Shown: positions 22,620 through 33,760, numbered from the stretch's first letter. The stretch: 64,000 nucleotides of DNA from Pinus tabuliformis (GCA_031772625.1 CM062815.1:914592979-914656978); one strand, 5' to 3'. The notes: generated by a model from the sequence alone, not told the origin. Numbers and translations: made by a program.

Positions 22620-25600
22620 CCCTCCCTTAATGGAGAAAGGGTTATTCTGCAATCCTAACATCCCTCTTAATAGTTCAAACTTTACTCGCCCTAGAGGCTT
22701 AGTAAAAATATCAGCTAAAGTATCACAAGTGTTACAATACTCTACACATATTTCTTTGGACCGTATCTTTTCTCGAACAAAATGAAACTGAGTGTCAATA
22801 CGTTTAGTATTTTTATGATAAAATGGATTGTATGCAAGCTTTATTGTGCTCTGGTTGTCAGTTTTGATGCTAGTTGCTTCTTTCTGTCCTTCGCCTGCAT
22901 TGCTGAGCAATCTCCTCAACCAGATAGCTTCGCATGCGGCTGCGCACAATGCTTGGTACTCAGCTTCACATGATGATAGTGCTACAATACTTTTCTTTCT
23001 GCTACTTCACAAAATAACCCCGGATCCAATACTAAATTCGTAACCTGTGATGGATCTTCGATCATCTAGGTTACCTGCCCAATCAGAATTTGAATAACCT
23101 GGTAAAGTAACATAAAAAATTTCAGCGTATAAAATACCATAATTACAAGTACCACTAAGGTACCTCAACACACAGTTTGTTGCAATCCAGTGACTTTCAA
23201 GTGGTTTGGACATGAACTGGCTCAACACACTAACAGAATATGCCAGATCAGGTCTAGTTGTCGTGAGATATATCAAAATTCCCACTAGCTGTCTGTACAA
23301 AGTGGCATCCACCTGTTTTGTGCCATCGTCACTGCTTAACTTTAAATTCTGCTGCAATGGTGTCGCTGCTGTTTTGCACTGCTCCATTCTGAATCTTTCC
23401 AACAGGGTTCTAGCATACTTCCCTTGAGTAAGAAAAGTTTGACCAGATTCTTTCCATACCTCCAAACCTAGGCAATAATGAAGATCTCCAAGGTCTTTCA
23501 TTTCAAATACTTGTGACATTTGCTGCTTGATTTCTTTGATCGAATTATTTGCATTTCCTGTTATGATCATGTCATCCACATACAAAGAAATCAAAATAAT
23601 CTGCCTCTGTTTATTTAACTTGGTATACAGGTTTGGATCGTTGAGGCTCCTATGAAAGCCATGCTGTATAAAAAATGAATCAATTTTCTCATACCATGAC
23701 CTGGGTGCTTGTTTCAAACCATAAAGTGCCTTATGCAATTTACACACTAAATGCTCCTGCCCCTTTTTCACAAAACCAGGAGGCTGTACTAAATAGATTT
23801 CTTCCTTTAATTCACCATTCAGAAATGCAGACTTAACATCTAGCTGGTGTAGCTTCCATTTATGTTTTGTTGCTAAAGAAATTAGCATTCTAATTGTATT
23901 TAATTTAGCTACAGGGGCAAAGGTGTCATCGAAATCTATTCCTTCTTGCTGTGAGTAACCCTTTGCTACCAGTCTAGCTTTGAATTTTTCTACACTCCCA
24001 TCTGCATTTATCTTTGGTTTATACAGCCACTTACATCCTATAGGGGTTTTTCCTTCAGGCAACTCAACTAAATCCCAAGTATGGTTTCTATATATTGATT
24101 CAATTTCCTCATGCATTGCAGCCCTCCATGCATCTGATTTACTTGCTTCTTCATAGTTTGTAGGTTCTACAATGTTTAAAATTTTGGACATTAAAGCATA
24201 GTCTTTCAATCTAGCGGGTAGTCTAGTCTTCCTACCTGATCTCCTAGGTAGAGGACTTACCTCAACTCTATCTGTTTCAGTGCTTTCCGGGCTTGCATCA
24301 TCACTTATTATACTATCTGCTGCTTCTTCTTCCTGTTTCTGCTGCTGCTCCTGCTCTTCATCTTCTTCACTGTTTACTTCTATTAACAGTGGAATGTGGC
24401 TATCACTGTTAGAATCTTCCTTTCCATCTTCAGCCTGTTCATGAAAAATAACATCTCTGCTTGCAAAAACTTTATGAGTCACAAGATTATATAACTTGTA
24501 TGCCTTATACTCAGTGCCATATCCAAAAAATATACATTTCAGGGCTTTGGGGTCTAACTTCTTCCTATCTGCTTTCGGTATATGAGCATAAGCTTTTGAT
24601 CCAAATATTCTTAAATGACTAACTGCTGGTTTGAGTCCAAACAATGCTTCAAAAGGGGTTTTGAAGCCTAGACATTTAGTAGGACTCCTATTCTTTAAAT
24701 AAACAGCAGTGTTAATAGCTTCTACCCAAAGACCATTTGATAGACCCTTACCTTGAAGCATACTTCTGGCGCACTCCACAAGGGTTCTGTTCTTCCGTTC
24801 TGCTACTCCATTCTGTTGTGGAGTGTGTGGCACTGTGAATTGCTGCATAATCCCATGCTGCTTGCAGAAGTTCATGAACTCTCCTAACCTGTATTCTCCC
24901 CCTTGGTCCGAGCGGAGAATCTTTATCCTTTTTCCTATTTGGTTCTCTATCATAGATTTAAACTCTTTAAAGTACTGAAAGGCTTGACTCTTTTTACTTA
25001 GAAATTACACCCATGAAAATCTAGTGCAATCATCTGTAAATAACAGAAAGTAATATGCTCCTCCTAAAGACCTAGTTTGCATAGGTCCACAAATATCTGT
25101 ATGCACCAGTTCTAAAATGTCTCTTTCCTTTCTGTTGACATGCAAAGGGAACTCTTCTCTATGCATTTTCCCTAATGCACATCCATCACATTCCAGCTTA
25201 ACATTATGAAAAACAGGGAGTCCATCGACCATACCTTTCTTCTGAAGTAAGATGAGGTCTTGCAAATTGAGATGGCCGAATCTCTGATGCCAGAGATTTT
25301 CGACTGTTGATCCAGCTGCAACCATTGCTTGTCGTGGCATACTCTTTGCATCTAATCTGTACAAGCTCCCCACGCACACTCCTGTTGCAACTGTTTCCAT
25401 CTGGCTATCCTTAATGACACAATTATTCTTAAAGAATTGAACTTGCATGTCCTGGTCAGTAATCATTGAGACAGAGACCAATTTTTTCTTAATTCCTGGA
25501 ACATATAATACATTTTTAAGATGTCTAATGTCACCACTAAGTAGCTTCACAGGAAGTCTCCATATCCTTTGATCTCATACCCACTATCATCTCCTAGATA

Positions 25601-25700
25601 AATTTTTGATCCACATGCAATTTCTTCAAGAAATTCAAAATAGTCACTCTTACTAGTGATATGTGAGGATGCGCCAGAGTCGACATACCATATGTCGTCC
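22614..25700 (-). pseudogene. Element D protease end, integrase, RT and RNase H
   Basis: On the minus strand, protease motif WYVDSGASSHI lies near 25660-25695. A one-base loss near 25555 shifts the frame. Integrase follows with an intact zinc motif (WHQRFGHLN, CDGCALGK) and catalytic HTDICGP, RSDQGGEY and AERKN. A TAA at 25005-25007 replaces the Tyr of WVYFLSK. RT has [34 protein letters not shown] and LYVDDMIITGN. RNase H has YSNSDWAGNLDDRRS. A TGA at 23007-23009 replaces the Trp of ILWSSRKK, then the same frame continues through SSCEAEY and TKPLGR to FSIKGGS and a stop at the LTR edge (22614-22616). All three segments share one frame, so the damage here is nonsense change. Confidence 0.9.
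22620..22630 (-). other. Element D polypurine tract
   Basis: Reads AAGGGAGGGAG on the minus strand, directly before the 3' LTR. It also encodes Lys-Gly-Gly near the pol C-terminus. Confidence 0.85.
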
Positions 25701-25829
25701 TCATCTCCCTTTGAAGCTGAAAGAGCACAATCGACTGTAAATAGTCGAAGTTCGTGGCTGTGGTCCTCCTCTTCCCCAACAAAACAACCCTAATGTTTTC
25801 TCTGTTTGCTTCTTCATTCGTCTGCCTGC

Positions 25830-26638
25830 CTCTTCTAGCATTCTTTAATCTGATGACTAGGTTTTCCACAGTAAAAACATTTCTTAACATAATTATCAGT
25901 CATACCTTTAAATGATCTCTTTTGAAATGTGTTGGCTCCTTTCTGCTGCTACTTCTGCGGTTGCTAGTGCTGGTGTTGGTGCTGGTTCCCTCTGTACTGT
26001 CTCCTTTTTGCCATCAGAGCAAGGTCATTGCTCTGATTTTTTAAATTCTGTCGTCGCTCCTCCTCCTGGAGCAGAATCGCTGTCAGCGCATCAAATGAAG
26101 GGGCTTTCTCCCTTGTTGACAGCCTTGTGATGAACGTCTGGTATTCATTAGTCATTCTGTTTAATGTGAGCGTGACCAGATCTGAGTCAGATACCTTCTC
26201 TCCGATAGCTCCCAATTTTTCACTCAGGTCCTTAACTTTGGCCATGAATCTAGCAACGGACTCATTCTCCTCCATCTTCAATGCAAACAGCTTGCCTTTG
26301 AGTGCCAGAACACGATTTGTATTCTGTGTCTCGTACAAGTTCTTGATCGTTGTCCATATATCAACAGCTGACTTGGAATCTCTGATATGTGGGATAATAT
26401 TGTCCTTAACAGACATCTTCAGTATAAATTTTGATTTCGTTTCTCTTTTATCCCAGTCTTGTTCTTGGGTCGCTGTTCCAGATCTCTGCTCATCTCCCAC
26501 GACGATCGACCATGCATTTACACTTTCCAGCAAAGTTTGCATTTTGAACTTCCAGTTGGAGAAATTCGTTCCATCGAGTTTGCTAGACTCGTGGAGATAT
26601 GATTCTATACTATTATTCATTTCTATCCAACCGAACAC
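25830..26638 (-). pseudogene. Element D gag
   Basis: The minus-strand frame from 26638 has a copia Gag with LDGTNFSNWKFKM near residue 20, the UBN2-type core (IWTTIKNLYETQN, FMAKVKDL) and a basic Gln/His-rich tail. It meets a TAG at 25964-25966. The same frame then continues with further stops to an intact zinc knuckle CFYCGKPSHQIKEC (about 25840-25885), followed at once by another TAG. The second Met (MNNSIESYL) is the more likely start. The upstream leader is long and repetitive. Confidence 0.85.
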
Positions 26639-26647
26639 TTCAATCGG

Positions 26648-27015
26648 CCACCACCGGGCAAGTCCGATCTGCTGCCACCGAACAGATCAGGAACTTCAAT
26701 GTGCCACCACCGGGGAAATCCAATCTACTACCACTGAACAGATCAAAAACAACTCCAATGCGCCACCACCGGGAAAATCCGATATGCTGCCACCGAAAAG
26801 ATCGAGGAGCTGCACTGTGCCACCACTGGGAAAATCTGATCTACTACCACTGAACAGATCACAGAGCTCTAATTTTCCACCACTGGGCAAGTCCGATCTG
26901 CTACCACCGAGCGGATCAAGGAACCCCAATTCACCGCCACCGGGCAAATCAAATCTGCTGCCACCGAGCAGAAATCTCCACGTGCCACCATTGGGCAAGA
27001 CTGATCTGCAAAAAA
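26648..27015 (-). repeat. Tandem repeat of about 57 bp in the element D leader
   Basis: Six full units and a partial one lie between the primer site and gag. On the plus strand each starts CCACCACCGGG(C/A)AA(A/G)TC, then GATCTGCTGCCACCGA and CAGATCA, and ends in a variable 12-18 bases. Unit lengths are 56, 59, 57, 57, 57 and 51 bp. The repeat is mostly open on both strands, which produces long but meaningless reading frames (for example GGSRSDLPSGG on the minus strand). Confidence 0.85.
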
Positions 27016-27109
27016 TTGCAGATTTCTCAAAGAGAAAGAGGTTGGCACTTCTTTCTAGTTAAAGACGCTTCTTCACAGCGAGAAATCCACACCAGGGAAA
27101 AATCCTCAT

Positions 27110-27300
27110 GAGTCAATTTTTCTGGCGTGATTATCAGCAAAAAATCCGCGCCAATGTACCTTTCTGGCGCGATGGTGTGAATATCCCTGTCGAATCCGCG
27201 CCAATGGCACAATTGCTCCTTAAAAACCCGCGCCCTCTTGTGCTTCTGCTCTTTTATGGCGCGACTGTGCGTGAAAAATCCACGCCAACTCCTGCTTCTA
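27110..27300 (-). repeat. GGCGCG inverted-repeat units in the element D leader
   Basis: Three successive units, each with TGGCGYGA followed about 20-25 bases later by AATCCRCGCCAA (27123-27155, 27164-27204 and 27257-27296). Each can pair as a GC-rich stem. They lie close to the primer site, where LTR elements usually carry packaging or dimerisation signals (inference). Confidence 0.6.
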
Positions 27301-27483
27301 CTCAAAAAATGGGTGCCAACCCTTTCTTCGGCTCAGAGATGATCAGTCATTTGAGACCCTTCGCTCCAGGTGTTACTGCAGTCCACCTGATCCTACAGAT
27401 ACTCCTAGCATGCTCTACTGCCACTACAACTATGTAATTAATGATGCATCCCTAAAAAAAAATTGAGGCTATCTCTACCCTAA

Positions 27484-27495
27484 GCTCTGATACCA
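27484..27495 (-). other. Element D primer-binding site
   Basis: The plus strand reads GCTCTGATACCA, so the minus strand reads TGGTATCAGAGC, complementary to initiator Met tRNA. It touches the LTR with no gap. Confidence 0.92.
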
Positions 27496-27765
27496 AGATA
27501 AAAATCAGACTTGAATTAAAAGGAGGAGTTGTAGCTCACAGGTGAGTACTGCACCTGGAGACTGCACTCAAAACAAAGAAGAGACTCTCTCTCCATTCAC
27601 TCTACTTTACATCAAATGAATATTACAATATTAAATACATCACTGAAAAATCAGGTAGTTGTAAACAACCTCCTAAACTCTAGGAACAAATCCTAAACTA
27701 AGGAGATGCGTTACAACTATGTAACCATTTCTCCATTAATAAAATAATATTGATTATTTTTAACT
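27496..27765 (-). repeat. Element D 5' LTR
   Basis: 270 bp, nearly identical to 22355-22619 apart from a 5-base length difference near 27510 and scattered substitutions. Followed by the TSD GTTCC. Confidence 0.9.
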
Positions 27766-27770
27766 GTTCC
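27766..27770 (-). repeat. Element D TSD, right copy (GTTCC)
   Basis: Direct copy of 22350-22354. Confidence 0.9.
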
Positions 27771-28700
27771 GAAGAAACATGATGGCAAACCAAAGGTTTC
27801 CATAATGAAAACTTTCAACCATCAGAACATCACACGTGGAAAAAATGATATATGCCCAACTACAAGGGAATGTTCAAGAATATAATGAGAGCATCATTTA
27901 TGATAATCTAAGGATATGTTGAGGATAATTGGAAATAAATATGGCTAAAGAAAAAGCAACAATATAAAGAAACCACATGATCGAAAACAAGAATATTTGA
28001 GCAATGTAGTAGCACCAGACACATGGCTATTCATTACACTGAAAGTAGCCCAAGGTAAAATTCACACATACATACAAAATACATTCTAAGCATGCACAAG
28101 ATACCTACAAAGGACTATGGAAGACTAAGCGATCTTAAGGATGATATTTCACGGCTATAATTTTATTATTATTAAAATTTGTGATATTTCCTCCTTATTT
28201 TGTTAAAGTGTATTTGTCTTGATGTTTAATCAATGGTTGTGTGTACTTGCAGGTTTCATGTTGCAAAATAGTATGTTTTTGTACATCCTCAATGCTTGAT
28301 CTTAGACAACAAGGGCATCAAGGGTGTGGTGAAGCCATCATCAAGTTTTTTAAAAGCACTAGTTCTTTTACAAAAGAACATGTCAAAGTTTGTTGAATCT
28401 CCTTTAACCAAATTGTAAATAAAAGGAAAAAAGAATGGAGGATGGTATCGAGTTGAAGGATACACAACTAGGGTTTTGACTAATAGGAAAACTGGCTCCA
28501 TGTAGTGGCCCAAGGCATTGTGTTAACCTCAATATCAGGTGTAGTATCAAGAAAATAGTCATTCAATACATAAAGTGAACATCACAAACTTTGTCTCGTG
28601 ACTTGGAAATAGCATTGGAAACGAGTACTCTAGGGTTTCTGAGAATTTTCTTTATTTTCCTCACAAATTCTCTTCTATTAATATGTAAATATTTTTCATC
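27771..28700 (+). other. Unassigned AT-rich spacer
   Basis: Continuation of 20611-22349 after element D. No coding frame, RNA gene or LTR pair was recognised. The right part (after about 28250) may be the start of the LTR of element E, but no TG start could be fixed. Confidence 0.35.
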
Positions 28701-28707
28701 ATGATGC

Positions 28708-28881
28708 TAACAGCTGAACAAAGATTGGTTGAGCATGTAATAGTCAATAGACATCAAAGAGGAGTAAGAAAGGTCAAGGGTCATGAGGGTAGATATCATG
28801 CTGAGCAAAGATTGGTTGAGCATGTAATAGTCAATAGACATCAAAGAGGAGTAAGAAAGGTCAAGGGTCATGAGGGTAGAT
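28708..28881 (+). repeat. 87 bp exact tandem duplication
   Basis: Two copies in a row with a period of 87 bp: AAAGATTGGTTGAGCATG occurs at 28720 and 28807, and GAGGGTAGAT ends at 28794 and 28881. The copies look identical over the whole overlap. Because 87 is a multiple of three and there is no stop, a 60-residue frame reads the same 29-residue block twice; this is not evidence of coding. Confidence 0.92.
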
Positions 28882-28883
28882 GA

Positions 28884-29120
28884 AAGGCCATGGGAGAAGG
28901 TGAAATATCACCATCATCAACTCTATAAATATACCCTCATGCCTCATTTAAAGTGGGCTTTAGCACTTGAGCTAGGACTAACATTACATAGTTGATTGTG
29001 CTTAAGGAGCTAGAGGCACTGAACTCTTAGAAACTAGTAGGGTGATTTGTGGTGAGGCTAAGGTTTTTCTTTGGATTATTGTATGAATAGCCCATGATCC
29101 ACTGTTGGGCCTTGATAGAC
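28884..29120 (+). repeat. Element E 5' LTR, left part
   Basis: Contains TATAAATATACCCTCATG near 28924-28941, parallel to TATAAATATATCCTCAT in the element B 3' LTR (12008). It breaks at the TSD TAGAC (29116-29120), where element F inserted. Confidence 0.5.
29116..29120 (-). repeat. Element F TSD, left copy (TAGAC)
   Basis: TAGAC precedes TGTAGAATTT and is repeated after TTTTCAACA at 33171-33175. Confidence 0.9.
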
Positions 29121-30136
29121 TGTAGAATTTCCTGCAAATTCTCTACAAATCTACCTCTGAGATCTATGTAGAAAATCTGACTGTAGATTAACTCGATAAT
29201 GCAATATACCAAAGAAAAATACTATAATCTACTTCTACTATCAAACTTGCGGAAAATTAAATATCGAGCTGAATCAGAGATGAACACATATAACCATAAG
29301 AAGAAGAATCAATGCACATGAAACATAGAAAATACTCAAGGGAAAGCCTCAGCTAAAAACCCCACTATCTGTATTATCATACAAGGTGGAAATACATCAG
29401 AATTACACAAATCCTTAGCTCTCACAGCTAGCCAGCTCTCAGTACAATCCTCCTGGATGCTCACAGGAAAACAAGGCTTCCCACAAACCTTCTCCTCTAC
29501 CCTCCAAGCCTCCTATTTCCGTGCTCAGTTTCTCCTGGGTGATCCTGCTGTTACCAAGTGTAACACTAATCACTCACACTGATCTCACACCCTCTAAAAC
29601 TATGAAATCCTCAAGGAACCTCTGCCTTCACTGCATGGATGAGATTCCTTTATAGGAAAACACATGCAACTGATAGTAACCTGTCCTTGATATGTAGCTC
29701 AACTGGATCTTTCACTTAATAGACATGCATGAGTTATTCATGAGAGAATCTTCAGTTATCTGGAGTACACTAGTTTGATGCATGCATGCATTAACTGACT
29801 GAACTCACAATTAATTCCTCAAACTGTTTGGAACTAATTTAAATGGACATAACTCAGTGAAATGAGCTAACTAATTACAACTCAAATATAACTCAATCTT
29901 ATCTCCTTAAGTAAGGGATAATCTCCTTAATTTAAGGGATAACTGTTGCATGGCTTCACAAAGACTTCTAGCTTGAATTTATTCAACAAATTAGCTCAAG
30001 ATGAATTAATTAATTATTTTTCAAGGAACTGGTGAGACTGAATTCTAATTTTAATTCTCAATTTTAATTCAAGGACAAATTAAAATTGGAATATTCTAGA
30101 TTCTATTTTTATCATTTCTTGTTGCTATTTTCAACA
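29121..30136 (-). repeat. Element F 3' LTR
   Basis: On the minus strand it runs TGTTGAAAATAGC...AATTCTACA. It matches 32156-33170 with modest divergence. Confidence 0.92.
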
Positions 30137-30147
30137 CTCCCTCTCAA
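30137..30147 (-). other. Element F polypurine tract
   Basis: Reads TTGAGAGGGAG on the minus strand, touching the TGTTGAAA start of the 3' LTR. Confidence 0.85.
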
Positions 30148-30542
30148 CAAGAAAGGAATTCAACTTGATCCCAATCCTGAACCTTTGGAACGTTTCACAT
30201 GCAACACTTCTCTCTAGTGTTGTTGCTCCAACAACTCCAGAAACAAAAAAACATCCAACGTAAATCAGAATGATGCCTCTATCATCAAAGTCTCTAATTA
30301 CTATTGCCTCTGTCGACTGAAAACTCTGTGCTTCTATTGACTCTGCCTTTCTACATTGTTGTCAATCCTTCTCTGTGCTCTTGAGTATCTGACTACTCTA
30401 TCCTCTATCACTTTGATCTCTAACTGCATCAATCCCACTGATTCCTCCTACTACTATGTAATTTTGGCTCCCATAGCAAGGTATGATCCATGAGATAAAA
30501 CCTCTCAATGGACGCTGCCCAATTCCAGCCTTCTTGGGACTA
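30148..30542 (-). other. Element F 3' untranslated remainder
   Basis: About 400 bases between the last reading frame and the purine tract. No RT, integrase or RNase H motif is visible on either strand, so pol is absent rather than hidden by frameshifts. Confidence 0.6.
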
Positions 30543-32090
30543 TCACTTTACATTGCCCCACCTCACACCTGGAGGTATGGATGCATGTGATCCCTCTGCC
30601 CACCTGCCTCGAAATTTCCCCCTACTGGAGGTCTCTGGATGAATCGATGCCTCCACTCGATCTCCTCTCGGCTTCTCTAGTTGTGGCTGCTCCACAACTT
30701 CTTGAAGCTGCTTCACCAATTGTGGTTCCTCCACAACTATCTGAGAATTCTTCTGTGGATACATGTTGAGAGGTAATTTATTCTCCCTCTCAACCACCAA
30801 GTCTTTAACATTTTCCTTGCTCCTCAAGGCTTTGCATGCATCTTGAACCTCAAGAGCATACAGGTTCTTGACTCGTGAACCAATATGTTTCACCTGTCTC
30901 GTGGTGATGTGTCTAAGTAAAATCTTTCCCTTATGAAAGACAACATCATAGCCTTTGTCCTCCAACATCACGATCGATACCAAATTATTCTTCAGTCCAG
31001 GCACATAATTCACATCTGTCAAAGTGATAAGAGCTCCATGCTCCCTCTGAAAAGCAACCGTGCCCACCCCTGAAACAGTATACCTTTCATCATCACCCAA
31101 CTCTATGTGCATCTTGAGGTATTTCTCCTCCAAGGTACTGGATAAACTTTTATTGTTGATCATGTGGAATGAGGCTCCACTGTCAAGATATCAACCACAA
31201 CACATCATCGATGACACCATGAATGTGATGAGGGTGAAGTCCATCTCGAACTGAGAGGCTAATGCCTCACCTTCTGATCCTTCCAAGGATCCTTTCTTGG
31301 ACTTTTTCGATGGGCAATTAGTCGCATAATGACCCATGTTGTGACAATTAAAGCATATCATTTTAGATTTGTCACCCTTCTTCCCTCCATGAGAATAACT
31401 CGATTCGGAGTGGGACACCTTCCCCTTCCCTTTCCTTTCCTTACCTGCTAAGGCCAAATTTTCTTCATCATCATCCTTGGATGAAGAACCATCTCAAGTG
31501 CTCCTCCTGATCTCCTCCTGCATGAGATCTGACCACATTCGTTCTCAATCCGACAGTTTCTCTCTTCCATTCATAGAGTCTTGGTAGCTATTCCAGCTCT
31601 TTGGAAGGCCGAGGAGAGCGAGGCTCACCATATCATCATCTCTGCAAGTGGTGAGCTTGCTCAGATATGTGGAAATAGTATCACCAATCTCCATCTTGAT
31701 TCTTCAACACTTGTCCTTGAGCGCAAATTTCCTCTGGTCGCTACTATTCTGGTAGAGGTCCTTCAATGTCTTTCACATTGAATATGGAGTATCCTTCCCA
31801 TGGAGACTCGAGACAATATGGTCTTGAACTCCCTCAAGGATGATCTATCTTGCCCTCATCACACGCTTCTTCCACTCAGTGAATTCTTGTGCATTAGTTG
31901 AAGCTGGCTTTTGGATTTGTTGATCAATGAAATCCTTCAAACCATTGTCTTCTAATACAGCCTCCATGAGTTCTTTCCTTGCTTTGTAATTCGAGCTACC
32001 ATCCAGGGCATACTCGAGTCTAAAGCCATAGAACGCTATTGACCAACCTGAAGTATGAGATGAATTCGATTTGTACCTGCAACCCCGAAC
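30543..32090 (-). pseudogene. Element F gag and protease
   Basis: The minus-strand reading begins near 32090 without a clear ATG. The copia Gag core includes FYGFRLEYALDGSSNY, EFTEWKKRV and LYQNSSDQRKFALKDK, interrupted by several stops and small shifts. An open stretch (31191-31457) has the zinc knuckle CFNCHNMGHYATNC. A TGA at 31191-31193 stands where Trp is expected before the protease motif YLDSGASFHM. The same frame then stays open to 30543 with VNYVPGLKNNLVS and a Glu/Pro/Gln-rich tail. The protease Asp-Ser-Gly is intact. Confidence 0.85.
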
Positions 32091-32143
32091 TTCAAACTTC
32101 GAATTCTCTTCTTCGTATAGTGTTCACCGCTCTAATAAACTTG

Positions 32144-32155
32144 GCTCTGATACCA
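32144..32155 (-). other. Element F primer-binding site
   Basis: Reads TGGTATCAGAGC on the minus strand, directly next to the 5' LTR. Confidence 0.92.
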
Positions 32156-33170
32156 TGTATAATTTCCTGCAAATTCTCTACAAATCTACCTCTGAGATCT
32201 ATGTAGAAAATCTGACTGTAGATTAACTCGATAATGCAATATACCAAAGAAAAATACTATAATCTACTTCTACTATCAAATTTTTGGAAGCTTAAAGATC
32301 AGGATGAATCAGAGCTGAACACAGACAACCATAAGAAGATGAATCAATGCACATGAAACAAAAAAAATACTCAGGGGAAAGCCTCAGCTAAAAACCCCAC
32401 TATCTGTGTTATCATACAAGGTGGAAATACATCAGAATTACATAAAGCCTTACTCTCATATCTAGCCAGCTCTCAGTACAATCCTCCTGGATTCTCACAA
32501 GCAAAGAAGGCTTCTTACAAACTTTATCATCTACCCTCCAAGACTCCTATTTCATTATGCAGTTTCTCCTAGGTGATCCTGCTGTTACCAAGTGTAACAC
32601 TCATCACTCACACTGTTCTCACACCCTATAAAACTACACAATCCTCAAGGAACCTTTGCCTTGACTACATGGATGAGTTTCCTTTATAAGAAAACACATG
32701 TAACTGATAGTAACCTATCCTTGATATTTAGCTCAACTGGGTCTTTCTCTGAATAGACATGCATGAGTTATTCATGAGAGAATCTTCAGTTATCTGGAGT
32801 ACACTAGTTTGATGCATGCATGCATTAACTGACTGAACTCACAATTAGTTCCTCAAACTGTTTGGAACTAATTTAATTGGACATAACTCAGTGAAGTGAG
32901 CTAACCAATTACAACTCAAATATAACTCAATCTTATCTCCTTAATTAAGGGATAATCTCCTTAATTTAAGGGATAACTGTTGCATGACTTCACAAAGACT
33001 TCTAGCTTGAATTTATCCAACTAATTAACTCAAGATGAATTAATTAATTATTTTTCAAGTAGCTAGTGAGACTAAATTTGAATTTTAATTATCAACTTTA
33101 ATTCAAGGACAAATTTAAATTGGAATATTCTGGATTCTATTTTTGTCATTTCTTGTTGCTATTTTCAACA
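32156..33170 (-). repeat. Element F 5' LTR
   Basis: 1015 bp partner of 29121-30136, followed by the TSD TAGAC (33171-33175). The outer edge reads TGTATAAT on the plus strand where the other copy has TGTAGAAT. Confidence 0.92.
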
Positions 33171-33175
33171 TAGAC
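33171..33175 (-). repeat. Element F TSD, right copy (TAGAC)
   Basis: Direct copy of 29116-29120; element E sequence resumes after it. Confidence 0.9.
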
Positions 33176-33760
33176 TTGTGGAATATGTACTTGAATATGT
33201 AGTATGGATAATGGGAAGCTCTTCATTTTCAACATGAATTCCTATGCATCTATATGGTGTTTGTATTGGCTTTCCTATATTTCCATCATGTTTCTATGTT
33301 TGCTTTCATGTGGGAAATATGTTAATGAACTCATTCTTAGCTTATAGCTTATATGTTCACTTTGAATCTCTATTTTCTCATTTCATGCAATGTCGGTAAC
33401 TTATTGTGAACTGATTTGCAATTAACCTCTAGCACATTCCTATTCATGTATGTTAGAGATGGTTTTAGATTAATAATCCTTCTTGTGGCATGATTATTGT
33501 TTTTGTTTTATTGTTATATCCTTGTATCATATTCTGTAGGTTATCAATCATTGGTTGACCTCATTCCCATTGTCTAGAAATTTCTTTCTAGATTTTGTTT
33601 TAACCTCTCCACATTCAACAATGAGGAGAGAAACTTACATGATCGCAGATAGGGCTTACATATCATATGGGGATCCTATCGAAAATGGTATGAGGTCTAA
33701 TTGGGACTTCACATTGGGGAGAACCCCTCACTGTTGGCCGGACATTATCCCCCGCCAACA
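33176..33760 (+). repeat. Element E 5' LTR, right part
   Basis: Resumes after the right TSD of element F. Its last 90 bases, with GGTATGAGGTCTAATTGGGAC and CGCCAACA at the end, align with the LTR end of element B (4285-4350 and 12655-12725). The start of the following interior (GACGCTAGACGGAGG) also aligns with 4360-4375 of B. Confidence 0.6.

Larger units (their letters stand above)
22355..27765 (-). mobile_element. Element D: Ty1/copia element with AG...CT LTR termini
   Basis: A 5.4 kb minus-strand copia element with short LTRs (265 and 270 bp), the TSD GTTCC, a Met-tRNA primer site touching the 5' LTR, a purine tract touching the 3' LTR, and Gag-PR-IN-RT-RH. Read on the coding strand, the LTRs begin AGTTAAAAAT and end ATTTTTATCT, so the termini are AG...CT instead of TG...CA. 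The TSD, primer site and purine tract all fix this boundary independently. The coding region is broken by several stops and at least one frameshift. Confidence 0.92.
29121..33170 (-). mobile_element. Element F: Gag-protease-only copia element
   Basis: A 4.05 kb minus-strand element with LTRs of 1016 and 1015 bp, the TSD TAGAC, a Met-tRNA primer site and a purine tract. The interior is only 2.0 kb. It carries Gag, a zinc knuckle, the protease motif and part of the region before integrase, then jumps to the purine tract with no integrase, RT or RNase H. This matches non-autonomous elements that keep GAG (TR-GAG type). It depends on another element's pol for movement (inference). Confidence 0.92.

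Noticed and set aside
26127..27062. Plus-strand frame of 311 residues
   Set aside because: Antisense to element D gag and its 57 bp leader repeat; composition follows the repeat and no domain is present.
28701..28883. 60-residue frame with a repeated block
   Set aside because: Produced by the 87 bp tandem duplication in LTR sequence; a period divisible by three keeps the frame open by chance.
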